This document shows positions 6,097-12,544 of a DNA stretch of 12,739 bases, one piece after another. Positions within the stretch are counted from its first letter, which is position 1; the number at the start of each line of letters is the position of its first letter. Under the pieces are notes generated by a model that was not told where the DNA came from, did no database searches, and saw only the letters and a list, made by a program, of their open reading frames with translations. Source of the stretch: Bacteroidota bacterium (GTDB lineage: Bacteria; Bacteroidota; Bacteroidia; Flavobacteriales; Weeksellaceae); NCBI GenBank assembly GCA_023399675.1, contig JAEWOM010000102.1:1-12739 (forward strand). The letters run 5' to 3'. Made by a program: the position numbers and the translations under genes.

Positions 6097-8124
6097 TTAC
6101 CCGATCTCAATCCCATTCTCCACTTTATCATCCGGCGTTACGAAGGAAAGTTTTCCGTCCGGTTTGGTAGTTAATAGTAACATACCCTGAGATTCGATGC
6201 CGCGGATTTTTCTTGGCGCCAGATTTGCCAGAATCATCACCTGTTTTCCAACACATTCCTCCGGAGTGAAACTTTCGGCAACACCTGAAACTACGGTGCG
6301 CACGTCGATTCCGGTGTCCACTTTGAACTTCAGGAGCTTGTCGGCTTTTTCCACTTTTTCTGCTTCCAGAATGGTAGCGGTTCTAAGGTCTATTTTCGTA
6401 AAATCGTCAAATGTGATTTCGTCTTTCATTGGGTTGGCGTTTGGATTGGTTTTTTTGTTGGATTGTTTCGTGTTTTCAAGTTTCTGAATCTGAGTTTCAA
6501 TCACATCATCTTCAATTTTAGAGAAGAGAAGGGAAGCTTCGTTGATCTGGTGTCCGCTTTCGATCAGGACGCCTTTTACGTCGTTCCAGTTTTTCTTTGA
6601 CACGTTGAACATCGTCAGCAGTTTTTCTGAAGAGAACGGCATAAACGGTTCGCAAAGCTGTGCTAAAGCCACCGCAATCTGTGCTGAAACAAACAGCGAA
6701 TGCGCAGTCTTTTCCGGATTATCTTTTATGGTTTTCCAAGGTTCTTCAGTCTGTAAATATTGATTTCCAAATCTTGCCAAATTCATCAGAGCGGCAAGTG
6801 CATTTCTGAATTCAAAATTTTCAAGAAACGTTTCGATTTCCTTCGCAGATTTTTCAATTTCCTGAAGTTCGGGAGCATTGGAATCGCCCTGCGGAATGAT
6901 TCCTTCATAATATTTATGAGTCAGGACAGCTACGCGGTTGATAAAGTTCCCGAAAATCCCCACCAGTTCTGAATTGTTTTTGGTCTGGTAATCTTTCCAC
7001 ATGAAGTTGTTGTCCTTGGTTTCCGGTGCGGAAGAAAGCAGCGCATAACGCAGAACATCCTGCTGTCCCGGGAATTCTTCCACATATTCGTGCGCCCACA
7101 CCGCCCAGTTTCGGGAAGTGGAAATTTTGTCGTTTTCAAGGTTCAGGAATTCGAAAGCCGGAACGTTTTTCGGCATTACATAATCGCCGTGAGCCTTCAT
7201 CATTGCAGGGAAAATAATACAGTGGAACACGATATTGTCTTTCCCGATGAAGTGAATCAAATCCGATTCTTCACTCTGCCAGTAATCTTTCCAGTTTTTG
7301 CCGTTTTTCTCTGCCCATTCTTTGGTGAAAGAGATATAGCCAATCGGCGCATCAAACCAAACATAAAGCACTTTGCCTTCTGCGTCAGCCAACGGAACAG
7401 GTACGCCCCAGTTCAGGTCGCGGGTCATTGCGCGGGGTTTCAGTCCGTCATTCAGCCAGGATTTTACCTGACCGTAAACGTTCGGTTTCCAGTCATCCTT
7501 ATGACCATCAATGATCCATTCGTTCAGAAAATTTTCATATTCATTCAGTGGGAGATACCAGTTTTTGGTTTCCTTCAGAATCGGAACATTGCCGCTGAGC
7601 ATCGATTTTGGATTGATGAGTTCTGAAGGAGAAAGGGTAGAGCCGCACTTCTCGCACTGATCACCATAAGCATTGTCGTTGCTGCAGTTTGGGCAGGTTC
7701 CAACGATGTAACGGTCGGCAAGGAATTCTCCGGCCTGCTCGTCAAAATATTGTTCAGAAACTTCTTCGGTGAATTTTCCTTTATCGTATAGTGTCTTGAA
7801 GAAATCCTGACTTACTTCGTAATGGTTTTTGGAAGTTGTACGGGAATATTCGTCGAAAGAAATGCCCAGATCAGCAAAAGATTTCTTTATGATTTCGTGG
7901 TATTTGTCCACGATGCCCTGAGGCGTAACGCCTTCTTTTTTTGCCCGGATTGTGATTGGAATTCCGTGTTCATCTGAGCCACAGATAAAAGCTACATCAT
8001 TCCCGAGTCTTCTCTGAAATCTTGCATAGACGTCCGACGGCACATAAACGCCCGCCAAATGCCCGATATGAACCGGACCGTTTGCGTATGGCAAAGCCGC
8101 CGTAATCATTTTTCTTTTTGACAT
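6097..8124 (-). CDS. metG: Methionyl-tRNA synthetase
   Basis: A 675-residue cytoplasmic class I synthetase that charges tRNA-Met with methionine using ATP. The catalytic Rossmann fold begins at once with ALPYANGPVHIGHLAG (HIGH at 19-22). The zinc knuckle CPNC-x9-CEKC (Cys144, 147, 157, 160) lies in the connective peptide. The second ATP motif is KISTS (333-337), where many bacteria have KMSKS; the first Lys is kept. The anticodon-binding helical domain covers about 360-545 and contains the conserved W380-region equivalents (EPWKTIKDNP). After a low-complexity linker (KQSNKKTNPNANP, 553-565) comes the Trbp111-type OB-fold tRNA-binding and dimerisation domain (570-675; KIDLRTATILEAEKVEKADK, NLAPRKIRGIESQGMLL). 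The length fits this domain order. It is transcribed alone, divergent from the carrier gene, and ends near a bidirectional terminator. Confidence 0.98.
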   Translation of the reverse strand: MSKRKMITAALPYANGPVHIGHLAGVYVPSDVYARFQRRLGNDVAFICGSDEHGIPITIRAKKEGVTPQGIVDKYHEIIKKSFADLGISFDEYSRTTSKNHYEVSQDFFKTLYDKGKFTEEVSEQYFDEQAGEFLADRYIVGTCPNCSNDNAYGDQCEKCGSTLSPSELINPKSMLSGNVPILKETKNWYLPLNEYENFLNEWIIDGHKDDWKPNVYGQVKSWLNDGLKPRAMTRDLNWGVPVPLADAEGKVLYVWFDAPIGYISFTKEWAEKNGKNWKDYWQSEESDLIHFIGKDNIVFHCIIFPAMMKAHGDYVMPKNVPAFEFLNLENDKISTSRNWAVWAHEYVEEFPGQQDVLRYALLSSAPETKDNNFMWKDYQTKNNSELVGIFGNFINRVAVLTHKYYEGIIPQGDSNAPELQEIEKSAKEIETFLENFEFRNALAALMNLARFGNQYLQTEEPWKTIKDNPEKTAHSLFVSAQIAVALAQLCEPFMPFSSEKLLTMFNVSKKNWNDVKGVLIESGHQINEASLLFSKIEDDVIETQIQKLENTKQSNKKTNPNANPMKDEITFDDFTKIDLRTATILEAEKVEKADKLLKFKVDTGIDVRTVVSGVAESFTPEECVGKQVMILANLAPRKIRGIESQGMLLLTTKPDGKLSFVTPDDKVENGIEIG

Positions 8125-8146
8125 TCTCTCTTTTTCTATTACGCTG

Positions 8147-8154
8147 CAAAGATA
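8147..8154 (-). promoter_or_regulatory. Putative -7 promoter box for metG
   Basis: Read on the minus strand the bases are TATCTTTG, a perfect TAnnTTTG match, 22 bases upstream of the metG ATG. No clear TTTG is present at the expected -33 position. The same octamer occurs before the pirin gene (9909-9916). Confidence 0.55.
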
Positions 8155-8240
8155 AATCTAAAGTTGCGTTGATGAAAGGAAAAGCAAAACAAAACGGAAT
8201 TCGTCTTTTGAAGAAATGTAGTAAATTCGGCTGAAAATAC

Positions 8241-9218
8241 ATGCCCAAAAAACTCTTCGAAAAACAGAACATTTTTCTGATCATGCTATTCCTGATGGTT
8301 TTGGCAGGTAAATTTGTCCCTTTTCGTGACGAGTATAATCGGATTTTCAACTTAGGAAGTTTCATCGACTGGGGAATTGCCGGAATTTTTCTTTTGTACG
8401 GGCTGAAACTGGATCTGAAGGAAGTTGTAAAAGACGTTTCAAACTGGAAGCTGCACCTGCTCAATCAGTCAGCCACTTTTTTGCTGTTTCCGCTCCTCGT
8501 TTTGCTGATTTATCCTTTCGCTAATACAGCTTCTTTCTTTCAGATCTGGGTGTCAGTTTTTTTTCTGGCAAGTTTGCCTTCAACGGTTTCTTCGTCGGTG
8601 GTGATGGTTTCCATTGCAAAAGGAAACGTGACTTCTGCAATTTTTAATGCATCAATTTCGGGTTTGATCGGAATACTCATGACACCGCTTTTGATGAGTC
8701 CGTTTTTAGCTGAAAATACTGGAGGCGGAAGCAATCAGGGGGAAATTCTGCAGCAATTACTGTTGAAAGTTTTACTGCCGATAATTTTGGGAATTCTGTT
8801 GAATCCGATTTTCAAAAGGTTTGTCAGCAGGCATGCTAAAATCATTGCAGAATTCGACCGCTTCATAATTTTGCTTATTGTGTACGAGAGCTTTTCGAGC
8901 GCATTTTTAAACCGAATTTTTTCCACAATCCCTGCCATTCAGTTTTTTTGGCTTACACTTGCTGTTATTGTACTTTTTTTCCTGGTATACAACATCATAA
9001 AATTTTTTGCAGAAATCGCCAATTTTACTAGAGAAGACATTATCACGGCAACGTTTTGCGGTTCAAAAAAATCGCTGGTGCACGGCAGTCTGTTCGTTCT
9101 GGTTTTGGGAATTCCTGATGAAAAGAAGGTGCTTTTTCTGCTTCCGGTAATGATTTACCACAGTTTTCAGCTTTTTTATGTAAGTTGGCTGGCAAATAAG
9201 ATCTCCAAAACCGCATAA
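8241..9218 (+). CDS. Bile acid:sodium symporter-like membrane transporter (YfeH-like)
   Basis: A 325-residue inner-membrane protein with about nine to ten hydrophobic segments, of the SBF-like family (PF13593), to which E. coli YfeH belongs. Matching blocks are the N-terminal DWGIAGIFLLYGLKLDLKE (43-61), SLPSTVSSSVVMVSIAKGN (111-129) with AIFNASISGLIG, and FCGSKKSLVHGSL near residue 270-284. The last resembles the second crossover motif of bile acid:Na+ symporters. The real substrate of this bacterial branch is unknown; organic anions are likely and bile acids need not be physiological. The ATG at 8241 gives the usual short basic N-terminus. It diverges from metG across a 116-base spacer. A possible -7 box (TAAATTCG, 8222-8229) lies 11 bases before the start but has no good -33 partner. 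Confidence 0.88.
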   Translation: MPKKLFEKQNIFLIMLFLMVLAGKFVPFRDEYNRIFNLGSFIDWGIAGIFLLYGLKLDLKEVVKDVSNWKLHLLNQSATFLLFPLLVLLIYPFANTASFFQIWVSVFFLASLPSTVSSSVVMVSIAKGNVTSAIFNASISGLIGILMTPLLMSPFLAENTGGGSNQGEILQQLLLKVLLPIILGILLNPIFKRFVSRHAKIIAEFDRFIILLIVYESFSSAFLNRIFSTIPAIQFFWLTLAVIVLFFLVYNIIKFFAEIANFTREDIITATFCGSKKSLVHGSLFVLVLGIPDEKKVLFLLPVMIYHSFQLFYVSWLANKISKTA

Positions 9219-9282
9219 TCTAATATTTCAGATTTGAGTTTTTTTACAAAATTTGATTATTGCAGTTCGTTATACATTCATA

Positions 9283-9312
9283 TTTGAAATTTGGTTCAAT
9301 TGTTTACCTTTA
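9283..9312 (+). promoter_or_regulatory. Putative promoter of the SnoaL-like lipoprotein gene
   Basis: TTTG (9283-9286) and TACCTTTA (9305-9312) are separated by 18 bases, one mismatch from the Bacteroidota consensus. The -7 box ends five bases before the ATG at 9318, so transcription should start at or next to the start codon. This also argues against the upstream TTG (9291), which lies inside the promoter. Confidence 0.5.
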
Positions 9313-9317
9313 ATCCA

Positions 9318-9839
9318 ATGAAAAAGCTGTTTCCGTTTGCTTTACTCTTGTTCGCATTCATGTTAGTATCATCCTGTGCGCCTCAGTTGCAGAAAACTGA
9401 TCATGCCAGGAATATATCGGATGCCAATAAGCTTCTCGATAATTTTCATCAATATTCTGCAGATTCTGATTTTCAAAAGTATTTCGATCTTTTTGCGGAA
9501 CAGTCAACTTTTATAGGAACTGACGCTTCTGAAGTTTGGAACAAAGCGGAATTTATGGCCTATTCTAAACCCCATTTTGATAGAGGAAAAGCCTGGACTT
9601 TTACATCTGTGCAACGGAATTTTCAGCAAAGTGATGATGGTAAATTTATTTGGTTTGATGAATTACTGAGTACCCAGATGAAACTATGCAGAGGCAGTGG
9701 TGTGCTTGAAAAAATTGGCAGCGAGTGGAAAATACGCCAATACGTCCTTTCTATGACGGTGCCAAATGAAGTAACACGGGAAGTCGTTCAAGCTAAAACC
9801 TCAATAGAAGAACAGTATCTGAAAAAATTGCAGAAATAG
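9318..9839 (+). CDS. SnoaL/NTF2-like lipoprotein
   Basis: A 173-residue predicted lipoprotein. The start at ATG 9318 gives a standard signal peptide: MKK, then a hydrophobic core LFPFALLLFAFMLV, then lipobox VSSC with Cys20 as the lipidated residue. The residues after Cys20 (APQLQ) lack the acidic run that often directs Bacteroidota lipoproteins to the cell surface, so a periplasm-facing location is more likely. The mature part is a cone-shaped NTF2/SnoaL_3-type domain (about 34-150). It has FDLFAEQSTFIGTDASEVW (56-74), then IWFDELLSTQMKLCRGSGVL (111-130) and WKIRQYVLSMTVPNE (137-151), the pattern of stand-alone SnoaL-like proteins in this phylum. No catalytic function is assigned to this type; ligand binding or isomerase/hydratase-like activity is conceivable. 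It appears monocistronic. Confidence 0.85.
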   Translation: MKKLFPFALLLFAFMLVSSCAPQLQKTDHARNISDANKLLDNFHQYSADSDFQKYFDLFAEQSTFIGTDASEVWNKAEFMAYSKPHFDRGKAWTFTSVQRNFQQSDDGKFIWFDELLSTQMKLCRGSGVLEKIGSEWKIRQYVLSMTVPNEVTREVVQAKTSIEEQYLKKLQK

Positions 9840-9848
9840 CACATGCTT

Positions 9849-9874
9849 AACACTCTTGTTGTGAAGTGTTTCTT
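9849..9874 (+). terminator. Weak possible terminator after the lipoprotein gene
   Basis: AACACT (9849-9854) can pair with AGTGTT (9865-9870) around a ten-base loop, followed by TCTT. The stem is short and the T tract poor, so this could instead be an operator-like dyad 38 bases before the pirin -7 box. Confidence 0.3.
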
Positions 9875-9908
9875 AACCTACATCAATGCGGTAAAACTGT
9901 TGTCAGCG

Positions 9909-9916
9909 TATCTTTG
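9909..9916 (+). promoter_or_regulatory. Putative -7 promoter box for the pirin/FMN reductase operon
   Basis: TATCTTTG matches TAnnTTTG exactly and lies 29 bases before the ATG at 9946. A leader of about 25 bases is expected. It is identical to the box before metG. No TTTG is seen at the usual -33 distance. Confidence 0.55.
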
Positions 9917-9945
9917 TATTCATAATTAAAGTAAATATTTCAAAA

Positions 9946-10677
9946 ATGAAAACAATATATCACAGCGCAGATTCCAGAGGTCACGCCAATCACGGCTGGT
10001 TGAATACGTATCACAGTTTTAGTTTTGCAAACTGGCAAAATCCTGAAAAAATTCATTTCGGAGCACTTCGTGTACTTAACGATGATACCGTTTCAGAAGG
10101 TCAGGGTTTCGGAACGCATCCGCACCGCGACATGGAGATTGTGTCTATTCCGCTTGAAGGTGATCTGGAACACAAAGATTCCATGGGCACCACTTCCGTC
10201 ATCAGAAAAGGCGAAATTCAGGTAATGATTGCGGGAACAGGTGTTTACCACAGCGAATACAATAAAAACAGGGATGAAGCAGTAAAATTTCTGCAGATAT
10301 GGATCTTCCCGAGGGAGGTTAATTTAACACCTCGTTACGATCAGATCAGCATAGAAGATGGTGAGAAACTGAATGATTTCCAGCAAATCTTATCTCCAAA
10401 TAAGGATGATGAAGGTGTCTGGATCCATCAGGATGCCTGGTTCAATATGGCCAAATTCGAGAAAGGATTTTCTAAGGAATACAAAATGAACAAGTCCGGA
10501 AACGGGGTGTATGCGTTCGTGCTGAAAGGATCTGCCAAAATAGGAGATCAGGTTCTGAATACCAGAGATGCACTCGGAATTTGGGATACTGACAGTTTTT
10601 CTGTTGAGGCAACTGAAGATGCGGAAATTCTTTTGATGGAAGTGCCGATGGAATTACCGAAGTATTTATTAAACTGA
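9946..10677 (+). CDS. Pirin family protein (bicupin, quercetinase-like)
   Basis: A 243-residue cytoplasmic bicupin of the pirin/YhhW type. The N-terminal cupin has the metal-binding set His58, His60, His102 and Glu104 (GFGTHPHRDMEIV and GTGVYHSEYN). This corresponds, shifted by one residue, to the His57/His59/His101/Glu103 site described for E. coli YhhW, which has quercetin 2,3-dioxygenase activity in vitro. HGWLNTYHSFSFANW (16-30) and FGALRVLNDDTV (38-49) are family hallmarks. The C-terminal cupin (about 150-243) is degenerate as usual. An intact metal site supports enzymatic capacity, but the natural substrate is unknown and a redox-sensing role is also discussed for pirins. It is the first gene of a pair: the FMN reductase starts five bases after its stop codon. 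Confidence 0.93.
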   Translation: MKTIYHSADSRGHANHGWLNTYHSFSFANWQNPEKIHFGALRVLNDDTVSEGQGFGTHPHRDMEIVSIPLEGDLEHKDSMGTTSVIRKGEIQVMIAGTGVYHSEYNKNRDEAVKFLQIWIFPREVNLTPRYDQISIEDGEKLNDFQQILSPNKDDEGVWIHQDAWFNMAKFEKGFSKEYKMNKSGNGVYAFVLKGSAKIGDQVLNTRDALGIWDTDSFSVEATEDAEILLMEVPMELPKYLLN

Positions 10678-10682
10678 ATTAA

Positions 10683-11234
10683 ATGAAAATAATAGCATTT
10701 GCGGGAAGCATTTCTTCCGATTCTATAAATAAAAAACTTGTTGAGTTTGCGGTTACCAAATTTGACGGCGCAGAAATTGAGCTCCTCGACTTAAATGATT
10801 ATGAAATGCCTTTTTTCAGCAGCCAGAAGGAACGCGAAATCGGTTATCATCCGTTGGCGCAGAAATTTGCTGAGAAAATTGACGGTTCTGACCTGATCCT
10901 GATGTCTTTGGCAGAATACAATTCGGCATATACAGCCGCATTTAAAAATATTTTTGATTGGGTTTCGAGAATTAAGGACCGAAAGCATTTTGGCAATAAA
11001 CCTGTTTTTCTGCTTTCTACAGCCACCGGAAATGGCGGCGGCAAGAACGTATCAGAGGTCTTTATGAAGCGGACTCCTTTCAGCGGTGCGAATGTACTAA
11101 CCAACTTTACTTTGCCGAAATTCAAAGAAAACTTCGAAGAAGGAAAAGGCATTACCGACGAAGAGAAAAAAGCGGAGTTTGAGGAAAAAGTTGCTTTAGT
11201 GAAGAAGCATTTCTCAAGCAGTTTATCAGCGTAA
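10683..11234 (+). CDS. NAD(P)H-dependent FMN reductase family protein
   Basis: A 183-residue flavodoxin-like protein of the FMN_red (PF03358) family, which reduces flavins or quinone-like compounds with NAD(P)H. The phosphate-binding loop AGSISSDSINKKL (7-19) matches the GSxRxxSxNxxL motif, although Arg is replaced by Ser. SLAEYNSAYTAAFKNIFDWV (75-94) matches the PEYNGSxPGxLKNAIDW flavin-contact block, and TATGNGGGKNV (approx. 113-123) follows strand 4. Only five bases separate it from the pirin stop, so the two are almost certainly co-transcribed and probably act on related redox substrates. It could supply reduced flavin to oxygenases such as the luciferase-like enzyme in this window, but that is speculation. 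The unit ends at a strong hairpin at 11246-11271. Confidence 0.9.
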   Translation: MKIIAFAGSISSDSINKKLVEFAVTKFDGAEIELLDLNDYEMPFFSSQKEREIGYHPLAQKFAEKIDGSDLILMSLAEYNSAYTAAFKNIFDWVSRIKDRKHFGNKPVFLLSTATGNGGGKNVSEVFMKRTPFSGANVLTNFTLPKFKENFEEGKGITDEEKKAEFEEKVALVKKHFSSSLSA

Positions 11235-11245
11235 TATTCATAAAA

Positions 11246-11271
11246 AAAGAGCGTTCCGAAGAGCGCTCTTT
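11246..11271. terminator. Bidirectional intrinsic terminator between FMN reductase and DUF808 genes
   Basis: AAAGAGCG (11246-11253) pairs with CGCTCTTT (11264-11271) around a ten-base loop. On the minus strand the stem is followed by a run of seven T (plus-strand A at 11242-11248). On the plus strand it ends in TTT and an AT-rich tail. It lies three bases beyond the DUF808 stop codon and 11 bases after the reductase stop, so it serves both converging genes. Confidence 0.8.
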
Positions 11272-11274
11272 ATT

Positions 11275-12168
11275 TTATGTGTTTACTTCTTTGTTCTTCT
11301 GGAAAGCACTGAAAACCTTCTTCAGAAGCGTTATTAATGGAACTGCGACCAGCCCGCCAATAATTCCGATTAATGCTTCACGAGCCAGTGCAGGCCAGTT
11401 TTCCAGGAAGTGATGCAGGAAGCCTATTTGGTGCGCGAAGATTCCGCCCGCTACTAATATTAAAGCGAGGGTTCCGATAACGCTTAAACCTTTGATTACC
11501 CATGGCAAAGCGCTTACAAGAAATTCGCCTACAGAATTCAGAAAACCTTTTTCTCCTGATTTTTTGATCAGTCGGTAACCGGCGTCATCCATTCGCACAA
11601 TTAATGCGACAATACCATAAACACCGACAGTTGCAATAATAGCTACCACCGATACACTTAAGATCTGCGTTACCAAAGGCTCTTTAATAACAGTGTTTAA
11701 CGCAATAATTACAATTTCAATTGAAAGAATAAAATCCGTTGTTATTGCTGATTTAATTTTGGCTTTTTCAGCGTTTTCCGGATCAAGTTCCGGTGTCACC
11801 GCTTCCTGGATGACTTTGGGACTAGTTTTTTTTCGATGAAAAAGATATTCGATGATCTTTTCCATGCCTTCATAGGCAAGATAAAAGCCGCCGATGATCA
11901 GGATAATCGTAATTGCCGGCGGATACAGCCATTGCAGAAAGAAAATAGCCGGAACGATCACCAGTTTATTGATGAATGAACCCTTCATGATTTTCATCAG
12001 AACCGGTATCTCCCGGGAAGAAAGAAACCCGGTTGCCTTTTCTGCGTTTACCGCAAGGTCGTCCCCGAGAATTCCCGCAGTTTTTTTTGTGGCAAGTTTG
12101 GCTGCAACTGCCACATCATCCATTAAAACTGCGATATCATCAAGAATCGCGAAAAAACCCGAAGCCAT
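11275..12168 (-). CDS. DUF808 / YedI-like inner membrane protein
   Basis: A 297-residue membrane protein of the DUF808 family (PF05661), which includes E. coli YedI. The N-terminus is highly characteristic: MASGFFAILDDIAVLMDDVA, then KLATKKTAGILGDDLAVNAEKATGF up to residue 48. After it come hydrophobic segments at about 67-98, 143-160, 168-193, 218-245 and 260-286, with a charged loop at 100-140. FYLAYEGMEKIIEYLFH (95-111) is also conserved. No biochemical function is established for the family. It forms a single-gene unit converging on the pirin/FMN reductase operon. The ATG at 12168 is supported by the conserved MASGFFALLDDIA start. Confidence 0.92.
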   Translation of the reverse strand: MASGFFAILDDIAVLMDDVAVAAKLATKKTAGILGDDLAVNAEKATGFLSSREIPVLMKIMKGSFINKLVIVPAIFFLQWLYPPAITIILIIGGFYLAYEGMEKIIEYLFHRKKTSPKVIQEAVTPELDPENAEKAKIKSAITTDFILSIEIVIIALNTVIKEPLVTQILSVSVVAIIATVGVYGIVALIVRMDDAGYRLIKKSGEKGFLNSVGEFLVSALPWVIKGLSVIGTLALILVAGGIFAHQIGFLHHFLENWPALAREALIGIIGGLVAVPLITLLKKVFSAFQKNKEVNT

Positions 12169-12187
12169 AAATTAATGTTTTAGGCTG

Positions 12188-12195
12188 CAAAAATA
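12188..12195 (-). promoter_or_regulatory. Putative -7 promoter box for the DUF808 gene
   Basis: On the minus strand the bases read TATTTTTG, a perfect TAnnTTTG box ending 19 bases before the DUF808 ATG. The same octamer precedes the methyltransferase gene at 1181. No good -33 TTTG is visible. Confidence 0.5.
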
Positions 12196-12251
12196 CTGTT
12201 TTAGGTTTTAAAACAGACCGATCAGAAATATTTTCGGTAGGCGATATCTTT

Positions 12252-12281
12252 TTTGCAATTCGAATTTTTTCGTAAATTCGC
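12252..12281 (+). promoter_or_regulatory. Putative promoter upstream of the purM leader / small RNA
   Basis: TTTG (12252-12255) and TAAATTCG (12273-12280) are spaced by 17 bases, one mismatch from the consensus in the -7 box. A perfect ten-base palindrome, AATTCGAATT (12257-12266), fills much of the spacer and could be an operator. Transcription should start near 12284. Confidence 0.4.
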
Positions 12282-12283
12282 AG

Positions 12284-12411
12284 TTCATCATTTTTAAGTA
12301 CATGACTGCGCAAAAATCATTTTTTCTGATGGATAAAGCCGAAAATTGGGAAATGAAAAATGCGCTGCAAAATATAACGGTGCCGACGTCCGCGAGATTG
12401 TCGGCTTTTTT
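12284..12411 (+). ncRNA. Candidate structured leader or small RNA upstream of purM
   Basis: The segment between the promoter-like sequence and the terminator is about 128 bases and folds by eye. GCGCA (12308-12312) pairs with TGCGC (12361-12365), and TCATTT (12317-12322) pairs with AAATGA (12351-12356). A symmetric 4x4 A/A internal loop lies between them. The apical part carries AAAGCCGA (12335-12342), complementary over eight bases to TCGGCTTT (12401-12408), which is the 3' arm of the terminator. That would compete with the terminator hairpin. A 46-codon frame (12302-12442, starting MTAQKSFFLMDK) crosses the same bases, but it runs past the terminator and resembles no family I know. It may be an attenuating leader of purM or an independent small RNA. 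Confidence 0.35.
12382..12411 (+). terminator. Intrinsic terminator upstream of purM
   Basis: GCCGAC (12382-12387) pairs perfectly with GTCGGC (12400-12405) around a 12-base loop and is followed by six T (12406-12411). No annotated plus-strand gene ends here: the preceding gene runs on the minus strand and purM starts 133 bases later. Confidence 0.65.
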
Positions 12412-12522
12412 ATTTGCTGATTTTCACAGTTATCATAAGTAGCCGTTTGAAATCAATACAGTGAGGTCAGCTTTCTGATATTTAAAAATGAACCTGTAAT
12501 ACACGTTGAAATATAAGAATTA

Positions 12523-12543
12523 CAAATCTCAAATCTCAAATCT
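12523..12543. repeat. Three perfect CAAATCT heptamers directly before the purM start codon
   Basis: The unit CAAATCT occurs three times head to tail and ends one base before the purM ATG, so it occupies the whole ribosome-landing region. Related ATCTGAA-type heptamers are at 6062-6092, and one to two degenerate units in reverse orientation are at 9228-9238, consistent with a dispersed simple repeat of this genome. Confidence 0.7.
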
Positions 12544-12544
12544 A

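Noticed and set aside
5871..6131. 86-codon minus-strand frame between metG and the monooxygenase gene
   Set aside because: It begins inside the metG 3' end, crosses the bidirectional terminator and the heptamer repeat, and shows no family resemblance.
7090..7626. 178-codon open frame on the plus strand opposite metG
   Set aside because: It is fully antisense to a strongly conserved synthetase; the translation shows no family pattern and mirrors metG codon bias.
9291..9317. TTG start nine codons upstream for the lipoprotein
   Set aside because: It would place VQLFTFNP before the signal peptide and lies inside the proposed promoter; ATG 9318 gives a standard MKK-type lipoprotein signal.
12302..12442. 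46-codon ORF upstream of purM as a gene
   Set aside because: It runs through an intrinsic terminator, has no recognisable homology, and the RNA-structure reading explains the region at least as well. Kept only as an alternative.
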